DNA of 64,000 bases, taken from NCBI RefSeq assembly GCF_019599185.1, contig NZ_JAIEUL010000009.1:86251-150250 (forward strand), read 5' to 3'. Shown here one piece after another: positions 1-8,023 of this stretch. The DNA comes from Cryobacterium inferilacus. Lineage in GTDB: Bacteria > Actinomycetota > Actinomycetes > Actinomycetales > Microbacteriaceae. Every line of letters begins with the position of its first letter. The stretch's first letter is position 1. The notes below the pieces were generated by a model. That model did not search any database. It saw only the letters and a program-made list of their open reading frames with translations, and was not told where the DNA came from. The translations under genes were made by a program, and so were the position numbers.

Positions 1-377
1 TCGCGTTCCTCACGGCCAGGGTGGAGCGTGCGCTGCGCCACGGGGTGCCGGCCGACCGGCTCATCGTCGACCCTGGCCACGACCTCAACAAGAACACCCT
101 GCACTCCCTCGAGCTCACCCGGCGTCTCGGCGAGATCAGCACACTGGGTCTGCCGACCCTGGTGGCGGTGTCGAACAAGGACTTCATCGGCGAGACCCTC
201 GACCGGGACCGCGACAGGCGCGTCGAGGGCACCCTCGCCGCCGCCGTCTTCTGCATCCTGCAGGGTGCCCGCATCGTGCGGGTGCACAACGTGACGGCCG
301 CCGTCGACGCCGTGCGCATGACCGAGGCCATCCTGGGCTGGCGCGAGCCGGCGTACCTGCGCCATAACCTGGCCTGA
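1..377 (+). CDS. folP: Dihydropteroate synthase, 3' fragment
   Basis: C-terminal part (about 125 residues) of dihydropteroate synthase, which condenses 6-hydroxymethyl-dihydropterin pyrophosphate with p-aminobenzoate in folate synthesis. The frame is open from the left edge, so the gene begins outside the window. Visible family motifs are DPGHDLNKN (pterin-binding Asp/Asn strand), VSNKDFIGETL (the S-N-K loop that binds substrate phosphate) and the terminal RIVRVHNV, which matches the RVHDV end of the TIM barrel. Its stop TGA overlaps the ATG of the next gene (TGATGA), so the two are probably translationally coupled. Many actinobacteria carry two folP-like paralogues; this fragment does not tell which one it is. 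Confidence 0.85.
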   Translation, partial: AFLTARVERALRHGVPADRLIVDPGHDLNKNTLHSLELTRRLGEISTLGLPTLVAVSNKDFIGETLDRDRDRRVEGTLAAAVFCILQGARIVRVHNVTAAVDAVRMTEAILGWREPAYLRHNLA

Positions 378-1102
378 TGACCACCCAGACCCTGGAACCT
401 TCCGAGGTGCTCCGCCGGTACCTGATCGACGAGCGGGCCACCCCGCACCTGCGGGTGAACTTCGTCAGCAGCCTCGACGGCGCCGCCACACACGACGGGC
501 TCAGCGGCGGGCTCGGCGACGCCGCCGACCGGCTGGTCTTCGATACCCTGCGGATGCTCACCGACGTGATTCTGGTGGGTGCGGGTACCGTGCGCGCAGA
601 AGGGTACGGCGGCATCCGGTTCACCGAGGAGGCCGTGGCCTGGCGCCTCGCCCACGGGTTGCCGGAGCACCCGCCGGTGGCGATCGTGTCCGGACGGCTC
701 GACCTCGACCCTGCGCACCCGGTGTTCACCCGCGCGGCCACGCGGCCCCTCGTGGTCACGCACGCCCAGGCGCCGGCCGAGCGACGGGCGGCGCTCGCCG
801 CGGTGGCCGACGTGCTGGTCTGCGGGGAGGCAGCCGTGGACCACGGGAGTCTGGCGCGCACCCTCACCGAGCGCGGCTACCCACAGGTGCTCTGCGAAGG
901 CGGCCCGAGCCTGTTCGGTGCGCTGCTGGCCGCCGACACGGTGGACGAGCTCTGCCTGACCCTGGCCCCGCTGCTGGAGTCCGGCCAGGCGCCCCGGATC
1001 GCCGTCGCACCGGAGGGGTCATCACGTCGGATGCGACTGGTGCACGCCCTCCCCGCGGGTGACACCCTTCTCCTGCGCTACCTGCGGGGCCGCGAGTCGT
1101 GA
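377..1102 (+). CDS. Pyrimidine reductase family protein (RibD C-terminal / DHFR-like fold)
   Basis: A 241-residue stand-alone RibD_C domain protein, a DHFR-like NAD(P)H-dependent reductase. It shows the typical VNFVSSLDG strand near residues 27-36, the ILVGAGTVRAEGYGG nucleotide-binding segment at about 63-78, and the CEGGPSLFGALLA motif near 175-188. There is no deaminase domain, so it is not bifunctional RibD. The one-base overlap with the folP-like gene suggests coupling and a pterin- or flavin-related role. The substrate is not determinable; a dihydrofolate- or dihydropterin-reducing function is speculative. Confidence 0.85.
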   Translation: MTTQTLEPSEVLRRYLIDERATPHLRVNFVSSLDGAATHDGLSGGLGDAADRLVFDTLRMLTDVILVGAGTVRAEGYGGIRFTEEAVAWRLAHGLPEHPPVAIVSGRLDLDPAHPVFTRAATRPLVVTHAQAPAERRAALAAVADVLVCGEAAVDHGSLARTLTERGYPQVLCEGGPSLFGALLAADTVDELCLTLAPLLESGQAPRIAVAPEGSSRRMRLVHALPAGDTLLLRYLRGRES

Positions 1103-1191
1103 CTTAAGCCCGAAAAGTCGGCGAATCTGGGGGTCCTTCTCCCGGTTTGCGGGCGGGCGTCTATGTCGGTGGTAGCTGAGATGATCTCAGT

Positions 1192-2778
1192 ATGAGTAGC
1201 CCAGACCAGGCACCACCGCCAGTTCCGGATGATGACGACTACTCTCCGGAACCCGTCCCACCCGGATCCACCCCCGCCCCCGACCACCCGCCCGGGCCCG
1301 ATCGAGCCGATCCCGACTGGGTGCGCACGGAGCTGGTGCGGCGCACCGGGTTGATCGCGGCCGAGCACCGCGCCATCGCCCAAGCCCAGGCCCGACGGGC
1401 CGAACGGCTGGTGGAACTGCAGCTCTGGAGCGAGGAGCCGCAGGTGGCGAGCCGCCTGCAGGGCAGCCCGGAGAGCGTCCGGCTGGCCGACCGGGACGCC
1501 GCCACCCTCACCGAGGATCAGGCGCGGGCCATAGCGTTCGGCCGGTGGGAGGACCGGGAGGTGGCCCGGCGCACGATCGTGAGTGAGACGGCGTGCCTGC
1601 TGCGGTTATCCGAACGCACCGTGGAACGGCTGCTGGACGAGTCGCTCTGGCTGTACTCCACCACTGGCACTTTCGAAGCGTTGGCGGCGGGTGAGATCAG
1701 CTACCCGCACGCCAAGGCGTTGATCGATCAGCTGCGCACCCTGCCCGAGGAGGACCAGGCCGCGTTCGAAGAGGCGGTGTTGCCGCACGCGAAGACCCTG
1801 CCGGTGGGCCGGTTCACCAACCGGGCCCACCGGCTGCGGGAAAGACAGCACCCGGAGTCGATCGTGGCCCGCACCAAGAACGCCCTCGCCGACCGGCACA
1901 CCCGCTGGGAACCGGCCGCCGACGGCATGGGCTGGTTGCACTGGTACGGCACCGCACACGACACCAGATCCGCGTTCGACCGCATCGACAGCACCGCGAA
2001 AGCTCTGCAGCAGCACGGCGACACCGGCGCGGGAACGGGCACGGCAACGGGCTCGGCGGCAGAGCGGGCGGAGGCCGAGCAGCAGCGCAAGCGTGGTCTC
2101 GCTCAGCTTCGGGCGGACATCACCCGGGCCCTGCTGCTCGACGGTGTCACCCCCGACGGTCTCGGCGCGGGCATCCGCGGCACCGTGATGATCACGGTGC
2201 CGGTCCTCACCCTGCTCGGCCAGAGCGACGAACCCGCCACCCTCGAGGGGTACGGGCCGATCTCCCCCGAGACCGCCCGGGACATCGCCGCCGGCGCGCC
2301 CAGCTTCACCCGGCTGCTCACGCATCCGGAGACCGGGGTGGTGCTCTCCCTGGGCAAGACCCAGTACAAGAACACCAAGGCCATGAAGAAATGGTTGCGG
2401 ATGCGGGATGAGACCTGCCGGTTCCCCGGCTGCAACCGGCCGGCGGTGAAGTCAGATGTGGATCACACCGACGACTGGGCCACCGGCGGAACCACCGACT
2501 GCGACAACCTCGCCCATCTCTGTGAGCCCCACCACCGGCTCAAACACCTCTCCCAGTGGCAGGTCGTTCAGGAACCGGGCGGTGTGCTGCTCTGGACCTC
2601 ACCGGGCAAGCGCAGCTACCGCACCGACCCGGCCAACCCGGTCGCACCACCCCGACCCAAGCCCCCGGTCGTCACCCCCAAAACGCGCAAGCGACCGGCA
2701 ACGGCGAGCTACCTGATGCCCGAACACCAGCCCACACGTCGCCCGTCACCGCCGGTGCCCAAGAACCCGCCGTTCTAG
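1192..2778 (+). CDS. DUF222 / 13E12-type protein with C-terminal HNH endonuclease domain
   Basis: A 528-residue member of the DUF222 (13E12 repeat) family common in multiple copies in Microbacteriaceae. The N-terminus (about 1-45) is Pro/Asp-rich and disordered. The long helical DUF222 region covers about 60-330. The HNH nuclease fold starts near residue 400 with the zinc pair CRFPGC, then VDHTDDWATGG, the catalytic Asn segment CDNLAHLC and EPHHRLKH, so the active-site residues are intact. The C-terminal 70 residues are Pro-rich and basic. A 15-bp perfect inverted repeat (CTGAGAT-G-ATCTCAG, 1176-1190) sits directly before the ATG, with no Shine-Dalgarno; it may be an operator or a leader hairpin. 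The biological role of the family is unknown. Confidence 0.9.
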   Translation: MSSPDQAPPPVPDDDDYSPEPVPPGSTPAPDHPPGPDRADPDWVRTELVRRTGLIAAEHRAIAQAQARRAERLVELQLWSEEPQVASRLQGSPESVRLADRDAATLTEDQARAIAFGRWEDREVARRTIVSETACLLRLSERTVERLLDESLWLYSTTGTFEALAAGEISYPHAKALIDQLRTLPEEDQAAFEEAVLPHAKTLPVGRFTNRAHRLRERQHPESIVARTKNALADRHTRWEPAADGMGWLHWYGTAHDTRSAFDRIDSTAKALQQHGDTGAGTGTATGSAAERAEAEQQRKRGLAQLRADITRALLLDGVTPDGLGAGIRGTVMITVPVLTLLGQSDEPATLEGYGPISPETARDIAAGAPSFTRLLTHPETGVVLSLGKTQYKNTKAMKKWLRMRDETCRFPGCNRPAVKSDVDHTDDWATGGTTDCDNLAHLCEPHHRLKHLSQWQVVQEPGGVLLWTSPGKRSYRTDPANPVAPPRPKPPVVTPKTRKRPATASYLMPEHQPTRRPSPPVPKNPPF

Positions 2779-2810
2779 GCGGTCACTCCTCGGCCTTTGT
2801 CGGGGGTGTT

Positions 2811-2851
2811 CTCACGGCTCACGGCTCACGGCTCACGGCTCACGGCTCACG
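2811..2851. repeat. 7-bp tandem repeat, about 5.9 copies
   Basis: The unit CTCACGG is repeated almost six times without error. On the minus strand this is CCGTGAG, and the array contains the last codons and stop of the XPB gene. Because 7 is not a multiple of 3, successive units present TGA in successive frames, so the array stops translation in any frame within 21 bases. Confidence 0.95.
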
Positions 2852-4492
2852 TACCAGGTCGAGGGCGTGGGAGTCGAGGATCGTGTACGAGTAGCCCTGC
2901 TCGGCCAGGAAGCGCTGGCGGTTCTGGGCGAAGTCCTGGTCGACCGTGTCGCGGGCCACGAGCGTGTAGAAACTGGCGGTGAGGCCGGACTCCTTCGGGC
3001 GCAGCAGACGGCCCAGGCGCTGGGCCTCCTCCTGCCGGGAGCCGTACGAGCCGGACACCTGGATGGCCACGGAGGCCTCGGGCAGGTCGATCGAGAAGTT
3101 GGCCACCTTGGACACCACGAGCAGATTCTCCTCGCCCGTCCGGAACGCCTGGTACAGCCGTTCGCGTTCGTCAATGGGAGTGGCGCCGGTGAGTTTGGGC
3201 GCCTGCAGGGCGTCGGCGAGTTCGTCGATCTGATCGAGGTACTGGCCGATCACCAGGATGCGTTCCCCCGGGTGCATCGCCACCAGCTGCGTGACGACGT
3301 CCAGCTTGGCCGGCGCGGTCGCGGCCATCCGGTACCGTTCGTCGTCTGGCGCTGCGGCGTAGCTGAGCCGCTCGGACTGGGGCAGGTCGATGCGCACCTC
3401 GAAGCAGGCGGCGGGGGAGATGAAGCCCTGCGCCTCGATCTCCTTCCACGGGGCGTCGAACCGTTTGGGGCCGATCAGGCTGAACACGTCGCCCTCCCGG
3501 CCGTCCTCGCGTACGAGCGTGGCGGTGAGCCCAAGCCGGCGGCGGGCCTGCAGCTCGGCGGTGAGCTTGAACACCGGTGCGGGCAGCAGGTGCACCTCGT
3601 CATAGATCACCAGGCCCCAGTCCATGGCGTCGAGCAGTTCCAGGTGTGCGTACTCGCCCTTCCGCTTGGCGGTGAGGATCTGATACGTGGCGATGGTGAC
3701 CGGTTTGACCTCCTTCACCGCGCCGGAGTACTCGCCGATCTCCTCCGCGGTGAGGGTGGTGCGCTTGAGTAATTCGTCCCGCCACTGCCTGGCCGAGACC
3801 GTGTTGGTGACCAGGATCAGGGTGTTGGTTTTGGCGGTGGCCATCGCGCCGGCTCCCACCAGGGTCTTGCCGGCACCGCAGGGCAGCACGACCACGCCGG
3901 AGCCGGCGTCGAAGAAGTTCGCCACGGCCTTGTTCTGGTAGTCGCGCAACGACCAACCGTCTTCGAGCAGCGCGATGTCGTGCGGCGTGCCGGGGGTGTA
4001 CCCGGCGAGGTCCTCTGCGGGCCAGCCCAGCTTCACCAGCTCCTGCTTGAGCGCACCCCGGGCCCACGGCGCGACCAGGAACGAATCGGGGGTGGGCTGG
4101 CCGATCAGCAACGGCGCGATGCGGCGGGCGGCCGCGACCTCGGTGAGCACAGGGGCGTCCAGGCTGCGCAGGATGAGCTGCCCCTCTGCGTCCCGGTCGA
4201 TGACCAGGCGGCCGTACCGGCCCACGGTCTCCTCGAGGTCAACGGCGACCGTCTGCGGAATCGCGAACTTGGAGTATTTCTCCAGCGTGGCCAGCATGTC
4301 GGCGGCGTCATGGCCGGCCGCGCGCGCGTTCCACAGGCCGAGCCGGGTGATGCGGTAGGTGTGGATGTGTTCCGGCGCGCGTTCCAGCTCGGCGAAAACG
4401 GCCAGGTCATGCCGGGCATCCTCGGCCTGAGGGTGCGCGACTTCGAGCAGAACCGTGCGGTCACTTTGGACGATCAGCGGGCCATCGGACAT
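2840..4492 (-). CDS. DNA repair helicase XPB-like (SF2)
   Basis: About 550 residues, the usual length of bacterial XPB (Ssl2/ERCC3-like) 3'-5' SF2 helicases. The N-terminal damage-recognition-like and helicase-C_3 region is followed by helicase domain 1 with Walker A LPCGAGKTLVG (about residue 205), Walker B YDEVHLLPAP (about 300) and motif III LGLTATLVREDGREGD. Helicase domain 2 ends in motif VI EAQRLGRLLRP. The start is taken at ATG 4492 (MSDGPLIV); a TTG three codons upstream is possible, but TACCAT eight bases before the ATG looks like the -10 of a leaderless message. The last codons run into the 7-bp tandem repeat. It lies downstream of the helicase-associated gene (66 bp gap), a pairing that recurs in actinobacteria. 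The role is presumed DNA repair or recombination. Confidence 0.93.
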   Translation of the reverse strand: MSDGPLIVQSDRTVLLEVAHPQAEDARHDLAVFAELERAPEHIHTYRITRLGLWNARAAGHDAADMLATLEKYSKFAIPQTVAVDLEETVGRYGRLVIDRDAEGQLILRSLDAPVLTEVAAARRIAPLLIGQPTPDSFLVAPWARGALKQELVKLGWPAEDLAGYTPGTPHDIALLEDGWSLRDYQNKAVANFFDAGSGVVVLPCGAGKTLVGAGAMATAKTNTLILVTNTVSARQWRDELLKRTTLTAEEIGEYSGAVKEVKPVTIATYQILTAKRKGEYAHLELLDAMDWGLVIYDEVHLLPAPVFKLTAELQARRRLGLTATLVREDGREGDVFSLIGPKRFDAPWKEIEAQGFISPAACFEVRIDLPQSERLSYAAAPDDERYRMAATAPAKLDVVTQLVAMHPGERILVIGQYLDQIDELADALQAPKLTGATPIDERERLYQAFRTGEENLLVVSKVANFSIDLPEASVAIQVSGSYGSRQEEAQRLGRLLRPKESGLTASFYTLVARDTVDQDFAQNRQRFLAEQGYSYTILDSHALDLVREP

Positions 4493-4558
4493 AACCGTCA
4501 ATGGTACGCCGGTGTGCCGCCGGACGGCTCGCCCTCGTTCCGGGGGTGCCGGCCGGCG

Positions 4559-6406
4559 TCAGGGGGCGGGGGTGATGCTCACGACGCTGGACAACGGCAG
4601 GGTGCGCTCGATGTCGGCGTGCCGGTCGCGGGCCCGGAAGCGCCCACCATTGACGCTGGCCGGTTCGAGCAGGTACTCGACGATGTCCCCGTCGGGCATC
4701 CGCACGCTCACCTGCACGGTCTGGCGGTGTTTGATCGCGGAATCCAGCTGCCGGGCGAGCCAGGCGTGCGCGGCCTTCGCCTCGCCGCCGTCGGTGGCCC
4801 GCAGTGTCTGCACCAGGGTGATGAGGGGGTCGGGCCGGTCGGCGCGGGCGGGAACGCTGAGGGGGTGACGCCGCGGATGCACGATCGTGCCGGCCGCGTC
4901 CTCGGCGGCGACGGGGTACCTGGCGTCGGTGAGGGCCCAGAACACCGTGGCGGCGGGCAGCAGACTGGTCAGCCGATCGGCGCTGATCCGGGTCAGGTCC
5001 AGTGCGCTGACGGTCTGGTCCACGGCGATGGCGTCGAGCAGCGCGCTGTCGTCTGACGCGATGTAGCTGGCGCCGGCCGGGTCGCCGGAGTCGATGCTGC
5101 CCACGCGCACCCGCCCGTACCTCGCGGCGGCGTCACGCACGAGGTAGTCCACCGGCTGCGGCACGCCGGTGACGGAGATCGACGCGAGGAAGGCCAGCAG
5201 GGAATCGGCGTCATCCCCGAGCGCGAGGGCGCGGTTGACCGACGCGCCACTGAGCCTGAAGGTGGAGGCCAGCTCCCGGCTCTCGACATCCGCGAAGGTG
5301 CGCACCCTGGCGTCGATCCATGGTGCCAACGGCCCGGGCGCGACGATCGAGAGGTCGTGCTGCAGATAGACGGTGCCTACCTCGGCCGGCAGGGAGGCCG
5401 CGATGGTGGCCATGGCGGCGTCGATGTCACCGACCAGCACGGATGCGCCGGCCGCGCTCGTCGTCTGCCGCGCGGTGATCCCGATCAGCTCGGCGTCCCG
5501 GGCGAACACGGCGATGCGTTCGTCCATCCAGCCGCCGCCGGCGGGGTAGAGCCACGCCACGAAACGGTGCAGCGCGTCTCCCCAGGCCACACCGGGGCGC
5601 TGGGCCAGAATCTCGCGGACATCCGGGGGGAGCGCGTTGAGCCAGGACCTGGCCAGCTCGGACCAGCGGGCCGCGGCGTCACCGAGGAGCCACTCCTCAC
5701 CCCCGGCGGTTTCGAGCCAGTAGCCGCCGTTCTGCACGACCAGGCCGGCGCGGCCGGCCACACTGACGAGGGCCGCGACCTCGTCGACGTCGATGCCCAT
5801 CACCGTGGCCAGGCGTTTGGTGTCCGGCAGGCCGAGACCGCCGCGGCTGAGTTCGCGCGCCGGCTCCCGGCTGAGCTCGGTGATCAGTTCGGCGATCGCG
5901 GACACGGCCGAGAAGGCGCGCTCGGCCGCGAGCCGTTCGGTGAAACGGCCGTCAGTGGCCGACAGCGGAGCGAGCGGGGTCGGAGCGGGTACGCCGGCCA
6001 GGTCGGCGGTGCTCGGCAGGCCGCGCTGGGGCCAGCCGCGCAGCTGCGTGATGACCTCAGGGTACGGCCGCACGATGCCGTCCACGGCGCGCACGAGCAT
6101 CAGCTCGTCCAACCGCTCCACTCGGGCCGCGATGTCGGCGGCGTCCCTGGTGTCGTGGCCGAGTTCGGCCAGGCCCTCCACCACGTCGGCGACGGTGGGG
6201 GCGCCGAGGTCGCCGGCGACGGCGAGCACGGCGAGGGTGCTGCGGTCCAGGTGCGAGAGTGCTGCCTCGATGGCGTCCGGGTCGAGGAGGGCCTCGGCGA
6301 GGTCGAAGAAGTCGGTGATTCCGTGCGGGGAGATCCCCCGGAGGTCGATTGTGCGGCGGAGTGCGTCGTCGTCCAGTGCGCGGAGGCGGGAGGAGAGCGT
6401 CAGCAT
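4559..6406 (-). CDS. Helicase-associated domain protein, XPB partner
   Basis: A 615-residue protein of the actinobacterial helicase-associated family (XPB/Ssl2 N-terminal-like, Helicase_C_3). The N-terminus starts MLTLSSRLRALDDDALRR and is mostly helical winged-helix-like repeats (for example DRSTLAVLAVAGDLG, where a locus is scored as an HTH-like unit). The Helicase_C_3-like segment lies around residues 340-470. There is no Walker A motif, so it is not itself a helicase. It sits upstream of the XPB helicase on the same strand, and four bases separate it from the preceding small membrane protein gene, so the three are likely one transcript. A role as a regulatory or DNA-binding partner of XPB is inferred from the conserved neighbourhood. 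Confidence 0.85.
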   Translation of the reverse strand: MLTLSSRLRALDDDALRRTIDLRGISPHGITDFFDLAEALLDPDAIEAALSHLDRSTLAVLAVAGDLGAPTVADVVEGLAELGHDTRDAADIAARVERLDELMLVRAVDGIVRPYPEVITQLRGWPQRGLPSTADLAGVPAPTPLAPLSATDGRFTERLAAERAFSAVSAIAELITELSREPARELSRGGLGLPDTKRLATVMGIDVDEVAALVSVAGRAGLVVQNGGYWLETAGGEEWLLGDAAARWSELARSWLNALPPDVREILAQRPGVAWGDALHRFVAWLYPAGGGWMDERIAVFARDAELIGITARQTTSAAGASVLVGDIDAAMATIAASLPAEVGTVYLQHDLSIVAPGPLAPWIDARVRTFADVESRELASTFRLSGASVNRALALGDDADSLLAFLASISVTGVPQPVDYLVRDAAARYGRVRVGSIDSGDPAGASYIASDDSALLDAIAVDQTVSALDLTRISADRLTSLLPAATVFWALTDARYPVAAEDAAGTIVHPRRHPLSVPARADRPDPLITLVQTLRATDGGEAKAAHAWLARQLDSAIKHRQTVQVSVRMPDGDIVEYLLEPASVNGGRFRARDRHADIERTLPLSSVVSITPAP

Positions 6407-6410
6407 GGAG

Positions 6411-6686
6411 TTACTCCGGCTTCTGTCGAGCCTCGCGTGCGCGGCGGAGACCGCTGATGATCATCAGCGCGATGATCAGCAGGAAACCGAGGGGGAGACC
6501 GAACAGGGGCAGGGTGAGCACAGCCGGCCAGACGCCCTGGCTGAAGCCGTCGTTGTCGCCGACGCCGGCGGCGGTGCCCAGGATGACGGCGAGGAAGGAC
6601 AGGATCGAGACGCCGACGACGCCCGCGACCATGTACGCCAGGATCTTCTCGAGCCGGCCGGAGTCGTGTGGGGTTTGAGTGGTCAC
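6411..6686 (-). CDS. Small two-TM membrane protein
   Basis: A 91-residue protein starting with GTG (MTTQTPHDSGRLEKIL). It has two predicted membrane helices (about residues 15-40 and 55-80) separated by a short Gly/Asp loop, and a basic C-terminal tail (GLRRAREARQKPE). Similar short proteins are widespread in Microbacteriaceae and are often misannotated as multidrug ABC ATPases; no ATPase motif is present here. It is the first gene of the probable unit with the helicase-associated protein and XPB. Function unknown. Confidence 0.8.
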   Translation of the reverse strand: MTTQTPHDSGRLEKILAYMVAGVVGVSILSFLAVILGTAAGVGDNDGFSQGVWPAVLTLPLFGLPLGFLLIIALMIISGLRRAREARQKPE

Positions 6687-6780
6687 AGTCCAAGGATACG
6701 GGGCACAGTCAGCTACAACGGAATAGGCTGTGTCTGGTTGGCACGCATTCTGCGCGCCCCAAAACCACAGCGAGGTTCAG

Positions 6781-7161
6781 ATGCCCACCGGCAAAGTCAA
6801 GTTCTACGACGAGGAGAAGGGTTTTGGCTTCATCACTTCCGATGACGGCCACGAAGTCTTCCTGCACGCTTCTGCGGTGCCCGCCGGCGTGACGGTGAAG
6901 GCGGGGATGAAGCTCGAGTTCGGCATCGCCGACGGCAAACGGGGCGCCCAGGCGCTCTCCGTTCGTGTTCTCGAGGCTCCGCCGAGCCTGGCCAAGCTCA
7001 GCCGCAAGCCGGCCGATGACATGGCCATCATCGTCGAGGACCTCGTGAAGCTGCTCGACGGCATCGGGGCCAGCCTGCGCCGCGGTCGCTACCCCGACAG
7101 CGCGCACAGCAAGAAGATCGCGGCGATGCTGCGCAAGGTTGCCGAGGAACTGGATGCGTGA
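6781..7161 (+). CDS. Cold-shock domain protein with C-terminal extension
   Basis: A 126-residue protein. Residues 1-66 are a cold-shock (OB-fold) domain with RNP1 GFGFIT and RNP2 VFLHAS, which bind single-stranded RNA or DNA. Residues 67-126 form a conserved helical extension ending KKIAAMLRKVAEELDA, seen in the longer actinobacterial Csp class. The start is ATG 6781, where the CSD begins (MPTGKVKFYDEEKG) preceded by a GAGG ribosome site; an upstream ATG-less extension is unlikely. Its stop overlaps the ATG of the DUF3027 gene, a linkage common in actinobacteria. Confidence 0.93.
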   Translation: MPTGKVKFYDEEKGFGFITSDDGHEVFLHASAVPAGVTVKAGMKLEFGIADGKRGAQALSVRVLEAPPSLAKLSRKPADDMAIIVEDLVKLLDGIGASLRRGRYPDSAHSKKIAAMLRKVAEELDA

Positions 7162-7918
7162 CCCGTTCGATCCCACTCCGCCCGCGGCGCCGGCCGCTGA
7201 CGTTCCCCCGGTGACGGAGGTTCAGGCCGACGAGGCCGCGGACGAGTCGACCCCGCAGACGACCGAGACCGAGACCGAGGTCGAGGTCGAGGTCGAGGTG
7301 GACGCTGACGATGACGAGGTCTGGGAGGCCGACGAGGTGCTGGCGAGCGCACTGGACCAGGCGCGCAGCGCCCTGGAACTGATCACCCCCGCCGACACCA
7401 TCGGTGAACCGCTCGGCTACATCGTGGAGGGCGAGCATGTGCTGTCGTTGCTCTTCGACTGCCTGATGACCGGTTATCCGGGCTGGCGCTGGACGGTCAG
7501 CCTGTCGCGGGTGGACGGCGACGCCGCCCCGCAGGTGCTGGAAACCGAACTCACCCCCGGTGACGACGCCCTGCTCGCTCCGGAGTGGGTGCCCTGGATC
7601 GACCGGCTCGCCGACGCCAAGGTGGCCGAGGAACTCGCCGCCGCCGAACTGGCCGGCGACGACGAGTTCGACGACGATGACGATGACGACGCCAGTGACG
7701 ACGACGCCGACGACGACAGTGATGACGACGACGACAGTGATGACGACGACGCCAGCGATGACGTCGAAGCGCTCACCGAGTCAGCGTCGGCGGAGCAGGA
7801 CGAAGCCGAGACCGGCCAGGCCGAGGCCGAGGCCGATGGCGGCGCACCACAGCCACCAGTCCAGGCCCGCGGCATGCAGTTCAGCGCGGAAGACAACGGC
7901 GCACGCCAGGGCGACTAA
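7154..7918 (+). CDS. DUF3027 domain protein with acidic tail
   Basis: A 254-residue protein beginning at ATG 7154, which overlaps the csp stop codon; a TTG at 7139 is a less likely start. An acidic Glu-Val/Thr-Glu repeat tract (GAGGTC tandem codons) occupies about residues 35-60. The DUF3027 core follows, with GEPLGYIVEGEHVLSLLF, YPGWRWTVSL and the ending LLAPEWVPWIDRL. The C-terminal 80 residues are extremely acidic (runs of Asp interspersed with Ser/Ala) and low-complexity. This tail overlaps by 138 bp the oppositely oriented DUF2530 gene. The function of DUF3027 is unknown; linkage to a cold-shock protein suggests RNA metabolism. Confidence 0.88.
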   Translation: MRDPFDPTPPAAPAADVPPVTEVQADEAADESTPQTTETETEVEVEVEVDADDDEVWEADEVLASALDQARSALELITPADTIGEPLGYIVEGEHVLSLLFDCLMTGYPGWRWTVSLSRVDGDAAPQVLETELTPGDDALLAPEWVPWIDRLADAKVAEELAAAELAGDDEFDDDDDDDASDDDADDDSDDDDDSDDDDASDDVEALTESASAEQDEAETGQAEAEADGGAPQPPVQARGMQFSAEDNGARQGD

Positions 7919-8014
7919 CCAGGCGACCGAACCCGCTGCCACCGCCTTCAACGCATTCGCGCGGGCGGGCAGCGGGTCTGGCCGACGTTCGCTGTCTTTG
8001 AGCCAGAACCGCAT
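7781..8014 (-). CDS. DUF2530 small membrane protein
   Basis: A 77-residue protein starting MRFWLKDSERRPDPLPAR, the signature N-terminus of DUF2530. Two membrane helices follow (about 25-44 and 52-73) with the conserved WWLW between them, ending in LLRRR. Its last 138 bp are antisense to the acidic tail of the DUF3027 gene. It is nine bases downstream of the serC stop on the same strand, so it could be co-transcribed with serC. Function unknown. Confidence 0.85.
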   Translation of the reverse strand: MRFWLKDSERRPDPLPARANALKAVAAGSVAWLVALACAVVFRAELHAAGLDWWLWCAAIGLGLGLAGLGFVLLRRR

Positions 8015-8023
8015 GGGCCGAGG

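Noticed and set aside
2811..2851. CRISPR or satellite array
   Set aside because: The unit is seven bases with no spacers, so it is a simple tandem repeat.
7474..7896. A Ser/Ala-rich minus-strand ORF
   Set aside because: It is the complement of the Asp-rich repeat of the DUF3027 gene; low complexity, no start signal.
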